A DNA stretch of 50,060 bases from NCBI GenBank assembly GCA_001275005.1, contig JWZX01003125.1, positions 1-50,060 on the forward strand. The letters are read 5' to 3'. The notes beneath the pieces were generated by a model. That model did not search any database, was not told where the DNA came from, and was given only the letters and a program-made list of their open reading frames with translations. Position numbers and translations under genes: made by a program. The number at the start of each line of letters is the position of its first letter. Positions within the stretch are counted from its first letter, which is position 1. Positions 1-9,321 of this stretch are shown piece after piece. This stretch comes from Chrysochromulina tobinii (lineage: Eukaryota; Haptophyta; Prymnesiales; Chrysochromulinaceae).

Positions 1-1312
1 TAACCTCAATAGGGGTCGCGTCCGCGCCGCTGCTCAGCGCGAAGACCTTGGGCTGCAGCTTATCGAGGTGCACCCGTAGCGCGGGGTACGCCGTCAACCT
101 CTTGATCAGCTCCCTGCTCAACGAGTCCTCGCAGCAGCACCTGCGTGTGTGGGACAGTGTGGGGCAGTCGCGTGCGAGGGGGATCACGTCTCGGTGGTGC
201 CAAAATAGGAGTGTGGGCAGCGCTCACCATCCGCGAGAAAAGTACGGCGTCTCGTTGTAAAGCGTGTCGAGCCCCGCGCAGAGGCCGGGCGGTGCACCCG
301 CGTCCTTGGCCGCGACGGCAGACTCGTGCAAGGCGAAGCGCACGCGCACGATGGCGGGGCTGCGGCTGAGGTCGCAGCTCTCAATGGTTCCGAACCGGAT
401 GAGCGCTGCGCGTACCACGCTCTCGTCTGCGTTTGATTTCAGCTCGAACAAGCAGACAACCCCATCAAAATCGGCTGGCCGGGGTGGGATCTCCTCAATC
501 TGGAGCACGGTCGTTGCAAGGATCGACGCGTAAAGCTGATTCATCGCTCCTCCCTTGAGTGCGATCTCAAAGAACTCCTTCTGCTCCGCTGTCCTTGGGG
601 CCTGATACAAGGATCCAAAGTCCCAGAACAAGGCTTCAATTGCCAGCCTTGCCAGAGCGCGTCGAAGCACGCGGATGCGCGACCCGGCCGGATCTGGATC
701 GCCTGACATGAGCCAGCCATAGGTAAGCGCGCCGATGCTCCGGTCTCCACGGCGAACGAGCGCTGCGGCCGCTTCACGGCTCAGCAGCGGCGAAGGCGAG
801 GCCCCGCTCTTTTCCAATGCCTCGAGCTCCTGGCGGTTGGGCATCTTGAAATTATCCGGCTGCTTCAGCAGCCACTTGACGCAAAGCAACCGAATCGCTC
901 CACGCATGAGGACTTGTATGACGATCTGGTCGAGCTCTGCGAGCGCCCGATGCAGCTTTGGCGGCAGCGGTGTACAGACTTGCGGAGAAATCTGCTCGGA
1001 CTGTGCGTCCATGGCCTCGGTGGACCGCACAGCGTCGTCGTCGTCGTCGTTGATGTCGTCGAGGTTGGTGTCGTCCCCGTCCTCCAAGGCTCCCTCTGAG
1101 ACAGCGTCCAACGCAGGCTTCCCCTTTTTCTTGACGTTGACGCGGCTGGATTTCTCCTTCTTGCTCGGACTGTTGCCGTGATGGCTCGGGGTGGTGCCGC
1201 GATGGCTCGGGGTCCCGCCGCGATGGCTCGGGGTCTCGCGGCGGTGCGAGCTACTGCCTAATGCTGGCAGTTTGCCCTTGTCCTTCTTGCCCGTGTCCTT
1301 CTTTGGAGCCAT
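1..1312 (-). CDS. Split gene of an uncharacterised RGWC family (3' end off window)
   Basis: Exon 1 runs 1312 to 228 and starts at the ATG opening MAPKKDTGKK. The open frame continues upstream, but that stretch looks like 5' leader. The N-terminal third is lysine-rich and low-complexity, with heptad-like TPSHRG repeats and an acidic DDDDD run. The C-terminal half has a conserved-looking core: FWDFGSLYQAPRTAEQ, then LYAS..TTVLQIEEIP, then YNETPYFSRGW. The frame stops right after RGW, but a donor GTGAGC lies inside that codon. Joining to the acceptor after 141 restores RGWCCEDSLSREL and an open frame to the window edge at position 1. I recall uncharacterised algal and dinoflagellate proteins with a D..S.YQ..R...F...L....YA.....RGWC..E core, but no function is known to me. 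The gene model is well supported; the function is unknown. Confidence 0.65.
141..227 (-). other. Spliceosomal intron of the RGWC-family gene
   Basis: An 87-nt intron with donor GTGAGC and acceptor ACACACGCAG. It splits a Trp codon (phase 2). Removing it avoids an in-frame TGA at 224-226 and continues the family motif RGWC. It lacks the 3'-end motif and 10-nt repeats of the introns at 43-50 kb. Confidence 0.7.
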
Positions 1313-1598
1313 GAATTCGGTTATCACCAAACCCTTTCGAAGCCGCGGCGGCTTGATGATCCGCTTGGTGAGCAGCGAGGTTGGCACGCACGCACGCCTT
1401 GAAGGCAGCCGCACACGTCGCGGCCGACCTTTTCGGAGAAACAAATTGGAAAGAACTTTGCCTGCCGACAAATCAAGTTTGGATAGTGAACATGTACCGG
1501 TAGCCTCATTCTCGAGAAGGCGGCAACTCACACTGTTCATAAAAGGTCGTATTCATACCTCGATTCATACTTGAGAATCTGTCATTTCAGAATTTGCA

Positions 1599-2123
1599 AT
1601 GACCTTGTTTTCCTTGACTCGATCGCTGCGTGGTCGGTGGTTTAGCACGCGTCAAACAATAGGTCTGGGATACGTCAGGGAAGTTTCGGACGTCTCTCGG
1701 ACTCACCTCGTGAGAGAGCTGCTCGCATCCGTCGACCATCCCCAGAGGCACATTCCAGGAGTCGAGAACGTCATCGTGCAGCCGGCTACTGGGACGGCGG
1801 GCGACGACGGAGCCCTTTGGAGGCGCATGACTCTCAACGGTAAGTGCATCACTGAGCATATTTACTGCAACCCCGCAGCGGGTTTGGTGCGACGGGTGGC
1901 GTTGGAGAAGGATGGACATGAAGGCGAGCTCGAGATCATCAGCGCGGTACTGATGAAGCCGCTTCGCCTTGAGATGTATCAACGTCATCGTGACACGCTC
2001 GAGAGAGCAGACTGGCCGATCTCGGTGCAGCTCGCCGAGATTGCCTTTGAGCAAGTAGTGTCGCTGGCACGAGCCAAGCAGGCGCAAGACACGGATGCAT
2101 GCTTCCATGGCTCGAAAGCCTGA
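1599..2123 (+). CDS. Small SRPBCC/AtaL-like (DUF1857-like) protein
   Basis: A 174-residue frame starting at an ATG. The first ~20 residues (MTLFSLTRSLRGRWFSTRQ) are basic and serine-rich and resemble a mitochondrial presequence. The rest fits the DUF1857/AtaL-like SRPBCC pattern: a helical start with LVRELLASVDHPQRHIPGV, a beta-rich centre with LWRRMTLNGKCITEHIYCNP, then GELEIISAV and a long C-terminal helix. Members are small hydrophobic-pocket proteins, often of unknown ligand. A similar-length frame lies on the opposite strand but has no recognisable pattern. The family call rests on remembered pattern and is moderate. Confidence 0.5.
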   Translation: MTLFSLTRSLRGRWFSTRQTIGLGYVREVSDVSRTHLVRELLASVDHPQRHIPGVENVIVQPATGTAGDDGALWRRMTLNGKCITEHIYCNPAAGLVRRVALEKDGHEGELEIISAVLMKPLRLEMYQRHRDTLERADWPISVQLAEIAFEQVVSLARAKQAQDTDACFHGSKA

Positions 2124-3271
2124 GGTTAGCCATGAGCCTGCCCTCGGACATGGCCAGCGCGTGTTGCTATATGATGCGTGCTGCCTCCAGCAACCAATTC
2201 ATTGCAGGCAGACATGCGGATCGCAGCCCGCTTGCCCGACTCCAGTTATTCACCCGCGAGATTGTTCGCGATTTTCCGCCGTGTGCCTCAATGGGCGACA
2301 GGGCGAGCGTGCCCACAGGTCGACCATACACGACGGCCGTCGCCGCGCCGCGCGTTCATGCGACGTTTCTGCCTTGACCCGGGGCCTTACGGCTGTACTA
2401 AGGGTTATCTCCGCAACAATACGGTTCTCTATTGTACACATACACAACATACACGATGTGCAGTGTGCACCGACCGCGAGTCCGCGACCCGCCCGACCGC
2501 TCTGGACGTCCCTGCGACATGCGCCCTGCGACCACAGCACCACACGAGGGGGGCGCGGCGCCGGGCGCGCCCACGGCGCAGGGGCGCCAGGGCGGGTGAC
2601 AGGGCGGGCTCGGGACGCGACGACTAGAACCGACAATCGTATCGAATCGAACATGTCTTCCCCGTCACGCGTCAGCCGACGGCCGCGGCCGCGCACGCAC
2701 GAACACACGCCCGCCCGCAAAGCGCGCGACGCGGCGGTCGACGCGACGAATCGGCGCGGCGATTACGATTTACGTATGTGGAATGTGGCCGCGCGTGCTC
2801 GACATGCACATCCGACGTCGACGACGCATGCGCGCGAGAGCCGACAGCTAAGCACAGCCAGACACACGACACTACCTCACGACACGCGAGTGGACGTTAC
2901 CCCACCCCAGTGCATGCATGTATCTACACGCACCTCACGCACGCAAACACACCCGCCGCCAGGCGCCAGCACAGAGCGGACACCGGCAGGCACGGGCTTT
3001 TGCGCTTTTCTCGGAGCTACAGCGCACTTCTGCGCGAAGGTCAATGCAGCGCAGAGAGTACTGCAGGGCAACGCGGCAGCATGCCGCCGCCCGCCACGCC
3101 CACTCGGCGCTCAGTGACGCCCACCCCTTTCCCCGCCCTCAGCATTGTTTTTCCGAACTTTCGTCTCCCCCCCCACTAGAGCTCTACACAGTTGCCCCGG
3201 CTTGCCCGCCTCGTACGAACCCCCCTGCCGAACCTGCTGCCGCCGGCCTCGCCGCCGCCGCCGCCGCCTTG
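2124..3271. other. Non-coding stretch between convergent genes
   Basis: About 1.15 kb of very GC-rich, C/A-biased sequence between the SRPBCC-like gene and the 3' end of the helicase gene. It holds long open frames on both strands, but these are Arg/Thr/His-rich with no family pattern and look like composition artefacts. A CA-rich patch (tacacatacacaacatacac) lies near 2437-2456. No RNA gene or mobile element was seen. Confidence 0.5.
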
Positions 3272-5956
3272 CTAGCCGTACTGAGGCTGTGGCGCGTACT
3301 GAGGCTGCTGACTGTACTGAGGCTGCTGACCGTACTGAGGCTGCTGACTGTACTGAGGGTAGTATTGCGCCTGAGGGTAGTATTGCGACTCGGCACGCGC
3401 GCCGGCGCCACCACCCATCTGCGGCGAATAGCCTCCTGACGTGCCGCCTGCTGCTTGTACCATTCCCCCCACACCCAACTGGTTGTACGGGATGCCGTAG
3501 TCGGGGCCGCCCATGCTCATGCTGTTCGGCGCGTACAGGCAGCCGGCTTTGGCGTTGTGCATACCGGCCATAAAGCCGCCCTGCATGGCGCCGTACATGG
3601 CACCGCCCATGCCGCCGCCCATGCCGCCGCCCATGCCGCCGCCCATGCCGCCGCCCATGCCGCCGCCCACGCCGCCGCCCATGCCGCCGCCCATGCCGCC
3701 GAACCCGGCCGAGTTGTGGCGGTACTGGCGCACCTGCGCATTCTGCCGGAAGTCGCGCCCGCCGAACTTGGAGCCGCGGCTGCCACCATAGCCCCTAAAC
3801 GGCGCGCCACCCTCGGCAGCCAGCTGAAGCAGCCAGTCAGGGCACTCTTGATTCGCCTCCTGTAGCAGCGTGACGAGCTCCCGCGCTACCGGCTTGTTCG
3901 CATAGGAGAAGAGTGACGTGGCAGTGCCATGGCGGCCCATGCGCCCCGTGCGCCCAATGCGGTGTACGTATGAGGTGATCTCGCGCGGCAGCTCGTAATT
4001 GATCACATGCATGCACTCGGGCACATCCAGACCGCGCGCGGCCACGTCGGTCGCGACGAGCACCGACGGGCTGCCTCGCCGGAAGGCCAAGAGCGCCTGC
4101 TCGCGCTCACGCTGGGATCGGTCGCCGTGGATGGAGGTGGCGGGCACGGAGGAGCGATGTAGGAATTCCTCGAGCTGCTCGGCCGCGCGCTTGGTCTCGA
4201 CAAAGATAATGGTGCGCCCGGTGCAGGCGGCCAGCTGCTCGAGGAGCACGCGCCGCTTGTCCTGCTCCTCTGCCCATACGACCGTCTGCGTGATCAGCGC
4301 CGTCGTGGAGCCCACGCGCCCGACGGCCACAAAGATGTAGCGCGTCATGAACTCCGACGCGAGCCGTTGGATCTCTTTCGGAAAGGTGGCCGAGAACATG
4401 AGCGTCTGGCGCTGGCCCGCGGGCGGCATGCCCTCCCGCTCGACCACGCGCCGAATCTGCGGTTCGAAGCCCATGTCGAGCATCCGATCAGCCTCGTCCA
4501 AGATGAGATGGTGCACCCGATGCAGCGACACCTTGCCTCGCTCGACCAGGTCGCACAGCCGGCCGGGGGTGGCCACAAGCAGATGGCAGCCGCGGTCGAG
4601 CTGGTTCATCTGCTGGCGGATGTCGGCGCCGCCGTACACGACGTAGGCGTGGATGGGCGTGCGCTGCGCAAACTTGCGCGTCTCGGTCATGATCTGGTTC
4701 GCAAGCTCGCGCGTAGGTGCAAGGATGAGCGCGCGAGGCTCGGCGCGTCCCTGGGAGACGCCCGGGTCGGGCTGCGCGTCGAGCGCGTGCAGCATCTGGT
4801 GCAGGGTGGGGAAGAGGAAGGCGCCCGTCTTGCCGGAGCCCGTCTGCGCGCAAGCCATGAGGTCACGCCGCGCGATGCCCACCGGTAATGAGTGCCTCTG
4901 CACCGGCGTCGGTTTGGTGAACCTTGCTTGCTGGATGTTGGCCATGAGCGACGGGTGGAGCGCGATCTCGCCGAACTGCTCAATGGGCGGAGGGCAGTCC
5001 TCGCCCGACGCCTCCACGGGGATGTCGTCGTACGCCTCCATGTCTACCGGCGCGTGTGGCTCCTTTGGTTGAAACGGCTTCGCGCCGCCGCCAGTGGCAC
5101 CGCCAGTGGCGCCACCAGTGGCGCCATTGCCGCGCTTGGTACCGCCGACGCCCGACGCGCCGGCGCCGGCCGCGGCCGCGCCATCCGACGCGCCGCCGGC
5201 TGCGGCTGCGTTGCCATTGCCACCGCCTCCAGCAGCAGACCCGGCGCCGGCGCCGGCGCTGTTGGGCGCTGTGTTGGGCTTGCCGCCGTGGCCGCCCTTG
5301 CCGCCCTTGCCGCTGACGAAACGAGGCTCGTCGGCCGCTACGTTGACGCTCATCTGCTCGAAGAGCCCTGGCATCTGCGCCGCCTGCGCTGCCAGGTTTT
5401 GAGGCCCCGCACCCGGCACGGTGACGCCGTCGTAAAAGGGCGATGACCAATCGCGACCGTTGGTGACCCGCCACGAGCCCTCTGCCACGTGGCCGTCCGA
5501 GACGACCTGCAGACCGGGTACAAAGGTCTTGAGCGACATGTTGATGCCTTTGAGCGTCTGGTGTGTGCGCCAGCCGCCCGAGGAGAGGCTCACGTCGCCG
5601 TTGGCGCGAATCGTCACGATGTTGGTCTGATGCAGCCGCACGACCGAATCGCCACCCTCGGAGAAGACCTGCGTGTGCTGGTGGCTGCGCTGGTGCGCGG
5701 CCATCGCGCCGCCGCCCGCGCCGTTGCCATCGTTGCTGACTCCCGGCGCCATTTCCGACGGGTCGAATCCAAAGCCGTCCTGAGGACCCATCACGTCGCC
5801 GGATGCACCATCGGACGCGACATCTGGCGGCATGCCCGCTGGCAGCGGCGGCGGCGGCGATGGCATGCTCGCTTGCTCGTCGGACAGCGGCGGCGGCATC
5901 GCGCCGGTAGAGGCGTTGGCAGGCGGCTTCGCGTCCACTCCGTTGGTCTGCGGCAT
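3272..5956 (-). CDS. DEAD-box RNA helicase, Ded1/DDX3 type, with extra N-terminal domain
   Basis: An intronless 894-residue ATP-dependent RNA helicase. All core motifs are visible: Q motif (FTKPTPVQ), motif I AQTGSGKT (~370), PTRELA, TPGRL, DEAD (~485), SAT (~522), ATDVAARGLD and HRIGRTGR (~667). The stretch after SAT (FPKEIQRLASEF, then YIFVAVGRVGSTT) is characteristic of the Ded1/DDX3 subfamily, which unwinds mRNA leaders during translation initiation. The C-terminus has Gly-Gly-Gly-Met repeats (~750-785) and a YPQ/QPQYG tail (~850-894), probable phase-separating or RNA-binding tails. Residues ~105-180 form a separate compact domain (VVRLHQTNIVTIRANGDVSL, then GGWRTHQTLKGIN) that is not part of normal Ded1. 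The start is the first ATG of the frame. Confidence 0.93.
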   Translation of the reverse strand: MPQTNGVDAKPPANASTGAMPPPLSDEQASMPSPPPPLPAGMPPDVASDGASGDVMGPQDGFGFDPSEMAPGVSNDGNGAGGGAMAAHQRSHQHTQVFSEGGDSVVRLHQTNIVTIRANGDVSLSSGGWRTHQTLKGINMSLKTFVPGLQVVSDGHVAEGSWRVTNGRDWSSPFYDGVTVPGAGPQNLAAQAAQMPGLFEQMSVNVAADEPRFVSGKGGKGGHGGKPNTAPNSAGAGAGSAAGGGGNGNAAAAGGASDGAAAAGAGASGVGGTKRGNGATGGATGGATGGGAKPFQPKEPHAPVDMEAYDDIPVEASGEDCPPPIEQFGEIALHPSLMANIQQARFTKPTPVQRHSLPVGIARRDLMACAQTGSGKTGAFLFPTLHQMLHALDAQPDPGVSQGRAEPRALILAPTRELANQIMTETRKFAQRTPIHAYVVYGGADIRQQMNQLDRGCHLLVATPGRLCDLVERGKVSLHRVHHLILDEADRMLDMGFEPQIRRVVEREGMPPAGQRQTLMFSATFPKEIQRLASEFMTRYIFVAVGRVGSTTALITQTVVWAEEQDKRRVLLEQLAACTGRTIIFVETKRAAEQLEEFLHRSSVPATSIHGDRSQREREQALLAFRRGSPSVLVATDVAARGLDVPECMHVINYELPREITSYVHRIGRTGRMGRHGTATSLFSYANKPVARELVTLLQEANQECPDWLLQLAAEGGAPFRGYGGSRGSKFGGRDFRQNAQVRQYRHNSAGFGGMGGGMGGGVGGGMGGGMGGGMGGGMGGGMGGAMYGAMQGGFMAGMHNAKAGCLYAPNSMSMGGPDYGIPYNQLGVGGMVQAAGGTSGGYSPQMGGGAGARAESQYYPQAQYYPQYSQQPQYGQQPQYSQQPQYAPQPQYG

Positions 5957-6591
5957 ATGCGGCAGGGGAGGTCAGAGGCTGGAGATGCTGGAGATCAGGT
6001 CCGTGCTGCTCGTGGCGGCGTGCTGCTCAGCGCAGCATGCAGTGGCAGGCCACCGTCTTGGCCGGCGAGGCGCGTGCAGCGATTTCACCGCACCTGAAGC
6101 ACAGCCAACGTTTCCTCACCTTGCATCTCCATGAGCTGCACGAGCTGCACCAACTCCCGGGGGATACAACGAGCTTTTTCCCTGCGAATCATGAGCAGCC
6201 AGGAGCAGGTCAGACACTGGCGCGCGAGCACCCAACCAGCGAGCTGGGTGGAGTGGGGACACGTGTAGGTCGTGTACTGGCCAGGCAGGCCGAGGACGGC
6301 CGGGTGCGAGCGAGCGCGCCGTCACACCGAGCGCGCGGATGGATTGCAGCCTCTGAGCGAGAGGAAGCGCGATCGCGTTCACAGAAAGTGTGTGTGAGAA
6401 CGTCGCATACGAGGATTTTGCATACACGTGTCACTCGGAATACATCTCAAAGAGTACAGTAATAGGGACTATAATCATCGTGTACTAGATCTAAAAGAAA
6501 TGAGCACATGGTTTGCGGATCCTGCGGGCACGTCGCCTCCTCCAAGCCCCCTGCCTCCATCTAGGGTCCTCACCGCACATTCTTGCATCGT
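5957..6591. other. Intergenic region upstream of the helicase gene
   Basis: Helicase promoter and leader on one side, and the 3' flank of the SEL1/coiled-coil locus on the other. An AT-richer patch near 6410-6510 stands out from the GC-rich background. No gene was recognised. Confidence 0.4.
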
Positions 6592-7089
6592 CTAGGCAGA
6601 GCGCTTGCGGGGTTTAGCGAGACAGCTGACGGCGCCCGAACCCCAAATAGCGCCGCCGCGCCACGAGTCAGTTGCGTCGATGAAGGAGACCGTCTGCTTC
6701 TTCTCTTTAAACTCCTTGAGGGCCGCGGCCTTCTTCTCCTCCTCGGCCAGCTCCGCCACCACCCTCTCATCCTCCTCCGCCCTCTCGGCCACCCTCCTCT
6801 GCTCCCTCTCCTTCTCCGCCCGCACCCTAGCCTTGGCCGCCGCCTCCTCGGCCATCTTGTCCGCCAGCACCCTCTTCGCCGCTAGCGCAGCTTCCGCCCG
6901 CTCGGCCGCTCGCTGCTCATCGGCTGCCTGTATGGCCGCCGCCCTGTCGGCCGCCGCCTTCTGCGCGGCCTCCGCATCGGTCTTCGCCCTCCTCTCCGCA
7001 GCCTTGGCCGCAATCACCCTCGCTAGGGCTACTCGGCGGGCTGCCGCGATCTCGGCCGCGGCCGCGTCGGCCACAGCCTGTTCGGCCAC
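6592..7089 (-). CDS. Ala/Glu/Lys-rich coiled-coil frame, probable 3' part of the SEL1 gene
   Basis: About 165 codons of charged heptad-rich helix (runs such as AERAEAALAAKRVLADKM and KEREQRRVAERAEEDERVV), ending in a non-helical tail SFIDATDSWRGGAIWG...KPRKRSA. The frame is open upstream to about 7150 but has no ATG there. It is the same kind of coil that ends the SEL1 frame at 7148, in a different frame. The likeliest reading is one gene interrupted by an intron or an indel near 7100-7150. An independent gene is less likely. Confidence 0.45.
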   Translation of the reverse strand: MAEQAVADAAAAEIAAARRVALARVIAAKAAERRAKTDAEAAQKAAADRAAAIQAADEQRAAERAEAALAAKRVLADKMAEEAAAKARVRAEKEREQRRVAERAEEDERVVAELAEEEKKAAALKEFKEKKQTVSFIDATDSWRGGAIWGSGAVSCLAKPRKRSA

Positions 7090-7147
7090 TGCGGCCTCGG
7101 TCGCAGCAGTCTCTGCCGCGGCCGTGGCGGCCGTTGCTCGTTCCGTG

Positions 7148-8387
7148 TCAGTCAGAGGCGCGACGCTCCTCCTCGGCCTTCTCCGCCGCCACGCGCGCCA
7201 GCTCCGTCTTAATGCTCGCCAGCCGCTCCGCCCCCGCCTTCAGTGCCGCGAGCTTTTGCAGCTGCGCCTTCTCCGCAGCGAGTCGCTCTATCTGGGTCTT
7301 CAACTTCGCCATACGCTCCGCCTCAGCCTTGGCGGCGGCAGCGCGCTCCGCTTCGGCCCTTCGCGCGAGGACGCGCAAACTCTCCGCCTCCTCCGCCGCC
7401 AGCCGTGCCTCCTCCGCCTCCTCCGCCGCCACGCGCGCCGCCTCTGCCGCCGCCGCCTCAAACTCGGCTTTCGCCCTCATCGCCTCCTCCTCCGCCGCCT
7501 TCTGCCTCGCGATGCTCTCCGAGAGCTCCTTCTCTCTCGCTTCCTCCTCGGCGAGCCACGCGCGCGCCTCCTCGAGCCCGTCCGCTTCAATGTCGTCAAT
7601 CGTGCCCTTCGCAACCGTTGAGTACCAGCGACGTGCCTGCTTCATGTCCCTCGGATAGCCGTCGAAGCCCAGCGCGTAGTACTTGCCAAGGTTGAGGCGT
7701 GCGTTTTGGCTGCCGAGGATGGCGGCCTCCGCCATGAGCACGAGCCCGTGCACGCGGTCCTGCTTGACGCCCTGCCCGTTGAGGAAGCACAGACCGAGCG
7801 CCGCGGTGCCACCCGCGTACCCGGCATCGTGGCTCTGCTCGATCCACTTGAACGCCTTGTCGAATTCGCGCTTCGTGGCGTAGTGGTGCCCCCAACGCGT
7901 GCATCGCCCAGCCGTCGCCACCTTCCGCCTGCCGGCGCAGCGATGCCACCTCTTTCTCCTCGGCCACCTTCTCCTTCAACGCCTCGAAGAACATGTCGAC
8001 AAACTCGCCCTCTTCCTCAGCTATCTTCTCCTGCAATACCTCGGCAAACGCCTCGTCGATGGCGGTGCGCTGGAAGTTCGTATCCTCGACGGGGTCCTGC
8101 CATGGACTCAGCGCTGGGTTCGCAATGGGCATGTGCTCTCCAACTTCGTGGCGCAGCAAGTCAACGTCGAGTCTGTCCGGAAACGCGAGGATCTCATTGC
8201 GCAGCTCGGTGAGCTCGGGACTCTCGTGACCCATGGCCAGCGACGAGGAGGCGAAGAAGCGGACGAGCGCCTTGTTGGCGTCGAGCAGGAGCTTCACCTC
8301 GCTCGGGAGCTTGGCCGTCTTGACCGACAGCGCCGACGCCTCGCTGGCGAGCACGAGGATGACCAGTGCGGCTACGAATCGGAGCAT
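7148..8387 (-). CDS. Secreted SEL1-repeat protein with coiled-coil tail; frame broken at a C5 run
   Basis: The first ATG (MLRFVAALVILVLASEASA) gives a clear signal peptide. A helical region follows, then the frame ends its sense at ...GGDGWAMHALG. SEL1-type repeats resume in another frame (HHYATKREFDKAFKWIEQ, then LGLCFLNGQGVKQD, then LGKYYALGFDGYPRD...A..WY). The two meet exactly at a run of five C (plus strand 7889-7893); removing one base joins them. SEL1 repeats are alpha-solenoid adaptor repeats, and a secreted or ER-lumenal copy suggests ER quality control or surface scaffolding. The C-terminal ~150 residues are an Ala/Glu/Arg coil. The indel may be an assembly error or a real lesion. 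Confidence 0.7.
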
Positions 8388-8547
8388 CGATAGAAGATTG
8401 CACACAGATCGCTTCTCCAATTCCTTCTCCGCTGTGCAGGGAGACCTAATCTGCCGTACCGGTACAGTATCGGGTTTAAATCGGGTACCAAGTTTTTGTT
8501 GATTGGCCTGACGCCGTAACGGTACCGTCTCCGCCGTTCACGTTAAA

Positions 8548-8883
8548 TTGCCGTCTCGGCAAGACGCACAGCCACAGGTCCCGTGGAGACACAGCGTGGG
8601 GGGCGCAGAGTGCGGCGCGCGCACACAACCAGTCAACCACCCCGACGCGGTGGGGATGCTGTACGCGTGGCACGCCGAGACGCGCGCCGAGGGATGCATC
8701 GACCGCACGGTCTACGGCACGTCGCGCACGGCCACCACCTCCTTCTTCACGCACCACCTGCGCCTCATCTCGCTCGCCGCCGTGATCGGCGCGGCGCTCC
8801 CCGTCGCCATCTGGGCGAAAGCCAGGAAATCTCATCTCCTTAGCGGCGCCCCGCTTGCTGGCCTGTTGCCAGTAGTCATGTAA
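8548..8883 (+). CDS. Short hypothetical frame with one membrane segment
   Basis: The frame is open from a stop at about 8545 to TAA at 8881-8883, and the only early ATG is at 8656 (MLYAWHAETRAEGCIDRT). It contains one hydrophobic stretch, LRLISLAAVIGAALPVAIWA. There is no recognised family. It could be a last exon or a gene fragment: the upstream sequence CACACAACCAG could be an acceptor. The opposite strand is also open but looks compositional. Weakly supported. Confidence 0.25.
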   Translation: MPSRQDAQPQVPWRHSVGGAECGARTQPVNHPDAVGMLYAWHAETRAEGCIDRTVYGTSRTATTSFFTHHLRLISLAAVIGAALPVAIWAKARKSHLLSGAPLAGLLPVVM

Positions 8884-9321
8884 GCGCGCCCCCCCGGGGA
8901 CGCGCCTGCATGAGCGCCGCTGTAGTGTGTGGTCCTGTTTTCAATTCACACAGACACACACATTCGTCCCCTTCGACTTTGCTCGTAGGGTTTTCGTATG
9001 AAGGGTTCATGTACTCACGACATTTCGTATGAACGTTTTATTAGGTACGACCCGAACTTTGACGAAGGTCGACTTACGGGGTCATACTACCAGAAGTACC
9101 GGTATCCGGTAAAATCCGGTAAGTCCAGACCGCGGGCTCTCGTCTCTCCTGCACGGGTCTGCACTCTCCCTCGACCCGGAACCCTTGAGCGTCCGGCGTT
9201 CGGTGTTGCATAGGATACCTAACACGCCACCGTGCGAACTGCCACGCACTGAAGGCGTGAACGGTGCAGAGCCGCGGCTGAGCCTGCCCATTGCCAGGCT
9301 CTCGTCACAGAGACGTAGCGC
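8884..9321. other. Intergenic region upstream of the PC-esterase gene
   Basis: About 440 nt, AT-richer than the coding sequence. It contains several ACCGGTA/CCGGTAA-like words near 9095-9125 and no recognisable gene. It presumably holds the promoter of the plus-strand gene at 9322. Confidence 0.4.

Noticed and set aside
2095-3117. 340-codon plus-strand frame
   Set aside because: Arg/Thr/His-rich, no family pattern, overlaps the end of the SRPBCC-like gene, and competing frames of equal length lie on both strands: a composition effect.
6605-7621. 338-codon Ser/Ala/Leu-rich plus-strand frame
   Set aside because: It is the complement of the Ala/Glu coiled-coil frames. The minus strand gives charged heptads and SEL1 continuity, the plus strand only Ser/Ala runs.
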